7,857 bases of DNA, taken from NCBI GenBank assembly GCA_937975655.1, contig CALJTZ010000013.1, positions 1 to 7,857 on the forward strand, read 5' to 3'. Within the stretch, counting starts at the first letter, position 1; every line of letters starts with the position of its first letter. The notes beneath the pieces are model-generated. The model had not been told where the DNA came from. It did no database searches and saw only the letters and a list, made by a program, of their open reading frames with translations. This document shows positions 7,157-7,857 of this stretch, one piece after another. The DNA comes from an uncultured Synechococcus sp. (GTDB lineage Bacteria; Cyanobacteriota; Cyanobacteriia; PCC-6307; Cyanobiaceae). The position numbers were made by a program, and so were the translations under genes.

Positions 7157-7492
7157 TCAAGCGGCGCGGGAATCGTTGCCGGCCAGGCCGTTGCGATCGT
7201 CCTCCTCGGGTGCCTCACTGGCACCGGGGATGGGGATCTCGATCGAGCTCACCACCTGAATCACATCGCGCAGGCGCATGGAATCGGCAAACCAGGCCAT
7301 GGCCTGATCCACATCCCCTTCCGCCACCGCTTCATTGGCGCTGTCCTCATGGGCTTCGGCGAGCAGGGCCAGCCAGCAGAGGCAACGGGCCTGCATCACC
7401 GAGAGATCGAGGCCATCGGGAAGGCTGTCAACGATCCGTTCGCTCTCCTGTTGCACGAGCAGCCTCAGCCGGAGATCATGCAGCTGTGCCAT
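7157..7492 (-). CDS. Hypothetical 111-residue helical protein
   Basis: I do not recognise a named family. The frame runs from ATG at 7492 to TGA at 7157-7159. No convincing Shine-Dalgarno sequence precedes the ATG, and the start overlaps the palindrome ATGACGTCAT. Residues 1-78 look fully helical: LRLRLLVQQESERIVDSLPD, then SVMQARCLCWLALLAEAHED, then VDQAMAWFADSMRLRDVIQ. The spacing of Ala and large hydrophobic residues recalls tetratricopeptide-like helix pairs, but there is no clear repeat consensus. The last 30 or so residues are acidic and probably disordered. There is no signal peptide and no membrane segment. It lies between a glycosyltransferase end and the C-x-C-x2-C protein, all on the same strand. 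It resembles small hypothetical proteins of picocyanobacteria as I recall them; an adaptor-like role would be speculation. Confidence 0.7.
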   Translation of the reverse strand: MAQLHDLRLRLLVQQESERIVDSLPDGLDLSVMQARCLCWLALLAEAHEDSANEAVAEGDVDQAMAWFADSMRLRDVIQVVSSIEIPIPGASEAPEEDDRNGLAGNDSRAA

Positions 7493-7600
7493 GACGTCAT
7501 GACGACTGACACCACGCTAGCGGCAGTGGCAACCCGAAGGCCTGCACTAGATGTGGTGGACCTGACCGAAGACCTTGAGGGTGGCGAAGCACGTCTGGAG
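7493..7600. other. Intergenic gap between the glycosyltransferase and the 111-residue gene
   Basis: These 108 bases contain the hairpin at 7510-7558 and the right part of the palindrome ATGACGTCAT (7491-7500). A short out-of-frame ATG on the minus strand at 7500 opens an 11-codon frame that overlaps the start of the 111-residue gene. I saw no convincing promoter or U-rich terminator. Confidence 0.4.
7510..7558 (-). promoter_or_regulatory. Long imperfect hairpin between glycosyltransferase and 111-residue gene
   Basis: Read on the minus strand, CACCAC (7558-7553) pairs with GTGGTG (7515-7510), CTAG (7550-7547) with CTAG (7520-7517), GCA (7545-7543) with TGC (7525-7523), and GGC (7542-7540) with GCC (7530-7528). 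This makes about 16 base pairs, broken only by bulges of one to two bases, around a 9-base loop. It starts about 40 bases after the glycosyltransferase stop and ends 17 bases before the next ATG. No U-tract follows, so it is not a standard intrinsic terminator. It may be a leader structure, a processing site or a factor-dependent terminator. Confidence 0.4.
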
Positions 7601-7857
7601 CTATCGCCCACAGAGCTGACGGACAGCAGCCACGAAGGCATGGGCCGGGCCCTGGTCCCGGAACAGACGATGGGAGCGCTGAGCAATGGCTTCGCGCATC
7701 TCGGAAACGAAATCCGAATCGTCCAACAAACGACAGGAGAGGTTCACATATCCCTCAGCATCGTTGGCAACCAGTTCTTCCAACTCCATCACCCGCAACA
7801 TCGCCACGGTGTGGCGGCCTCGCATGAAGCGTCCAGGCCAGCTGACAACCGGACAGG
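7601..7857 (-). CDS. SPINDLY/O-GlcNAc-transferase-like glycosyltransferase, C-terminal fragment (5' end outside window)
   Basis: The frame stops at TAG (7601-7603) and stays open to the right edge, giving 84 visible residues. An internal ATG at 7825 is not the start, because the upstream codons continue the family pattern. The visible part begins with CPVVSWPGRFMRGRHTVAML, followed by LEELVANDAEGYVNLSCRLL and a last helical stretch ending FVAAVRQLCGR. This matches the C-terminal end of GT41/SPINDLY-type transferases, in which a PVVTLPG-x3-x-R segment leads to a helix with LGL-x-ELIA and EYV-x-LA-x-LA. Human O-GlcNAc transferase ends with a comparable PMVTMPGETLASRVAAS and ELIAKNRQEYE pattern. 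Such bacterial enzymes usually carry tetratricopeptide repeats upstream and transfer a sugar from a nucleotide-sugar donor; donor and acceptor cannot be told here. It is the upstream member of the minus-strand cluster. Confidence 0.8.
   Translation of the reverse strand, partial: CPVVSWPGRFMRGRHTVAMLRVMELEELVANDAEGYVNLSCRLLDDSDFVSEMREAIAQRSHRLFRDQGPAHAFVAAVRQLCGR

Overview
This 7.9-kb window is GC-rich (by eye, not computed) and densely packed. Its gene content points to a picocyanobacterium of the Cyanobium/Synechococcus group: a cyanobacterial-type phosphoketolase joined to glycogen phosphorylase and acetate kinase, several small conserved-looking hypothetical proteins, and one copy of the cyanobacterial octamer GCGATCGC (3772-3779). 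The lineage is an inference from family resemblance, not from a search.

Left edge (1-606). The 3' end of an unrecognised gene runs off the left edge on the + strand and stops at 204. Facing it is a short minus-strand reading frame (209-517, possibly from 532). This frame looks like an in-frame join of the first ~60 residues of a Kef/CPA-type cation:proton antiporter to the last ~47 residues of a LysE/RhtB-type exporter, so it is most likely a deletion remnant. The gap before the next gene (533-606) holds two small inverted repeats.

Centre (607-6622, + strand). Three genes form a tight operon: xfp (phosphoketolase), glgP (glycogen phosphorylase, ATGA overlap with xfp) and ackA (acetate kinase, 11 bases after glgP). 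Together they describe a short route from stored glycogen to acetate and ATP. GlgP releases glucose-1-phosphate. After housekeeping conversion to fructose-6-phosphate (or xylulose-5-phosphate), phosphoketolase cleaves it to acetyl phosphate plus erythrose-4-phosphate (or glyceraldehyde-3-phosphate). AckA then transfers the phosphate of acetyl phosphate to ADP. No phosphotransacetylase gene is present in the window. The AckA is compact (350 residues) and has some changed motif positions.

Right side (6619-7857, minus strand). Three genes are read toward the operon. The first is the C-terminal end of a SPINDLY/O-GlcNAc-transferase-like glycosyltransferase, cut by the right edge. The second is a 111-residue helical hypothetical protein. 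The third is a hypothetical protein of about 157-164 residues with an N-terminal C-x-C-x2-C cluster and a Pro/Ala-rich linker; its stop codon overlaps the ackA stop. A long imperfect hairpin occupies the gap between the glycosyltransferase and the 111-residue gene.

No RNA gene, insertion sequence, CRISPR array or attachment site was seen. I found no clearly new system. The best leads are the chimeric transporter remnant, the glycogen-to-acetate operon with its compact AckA, and the structured element at 7510-7558.
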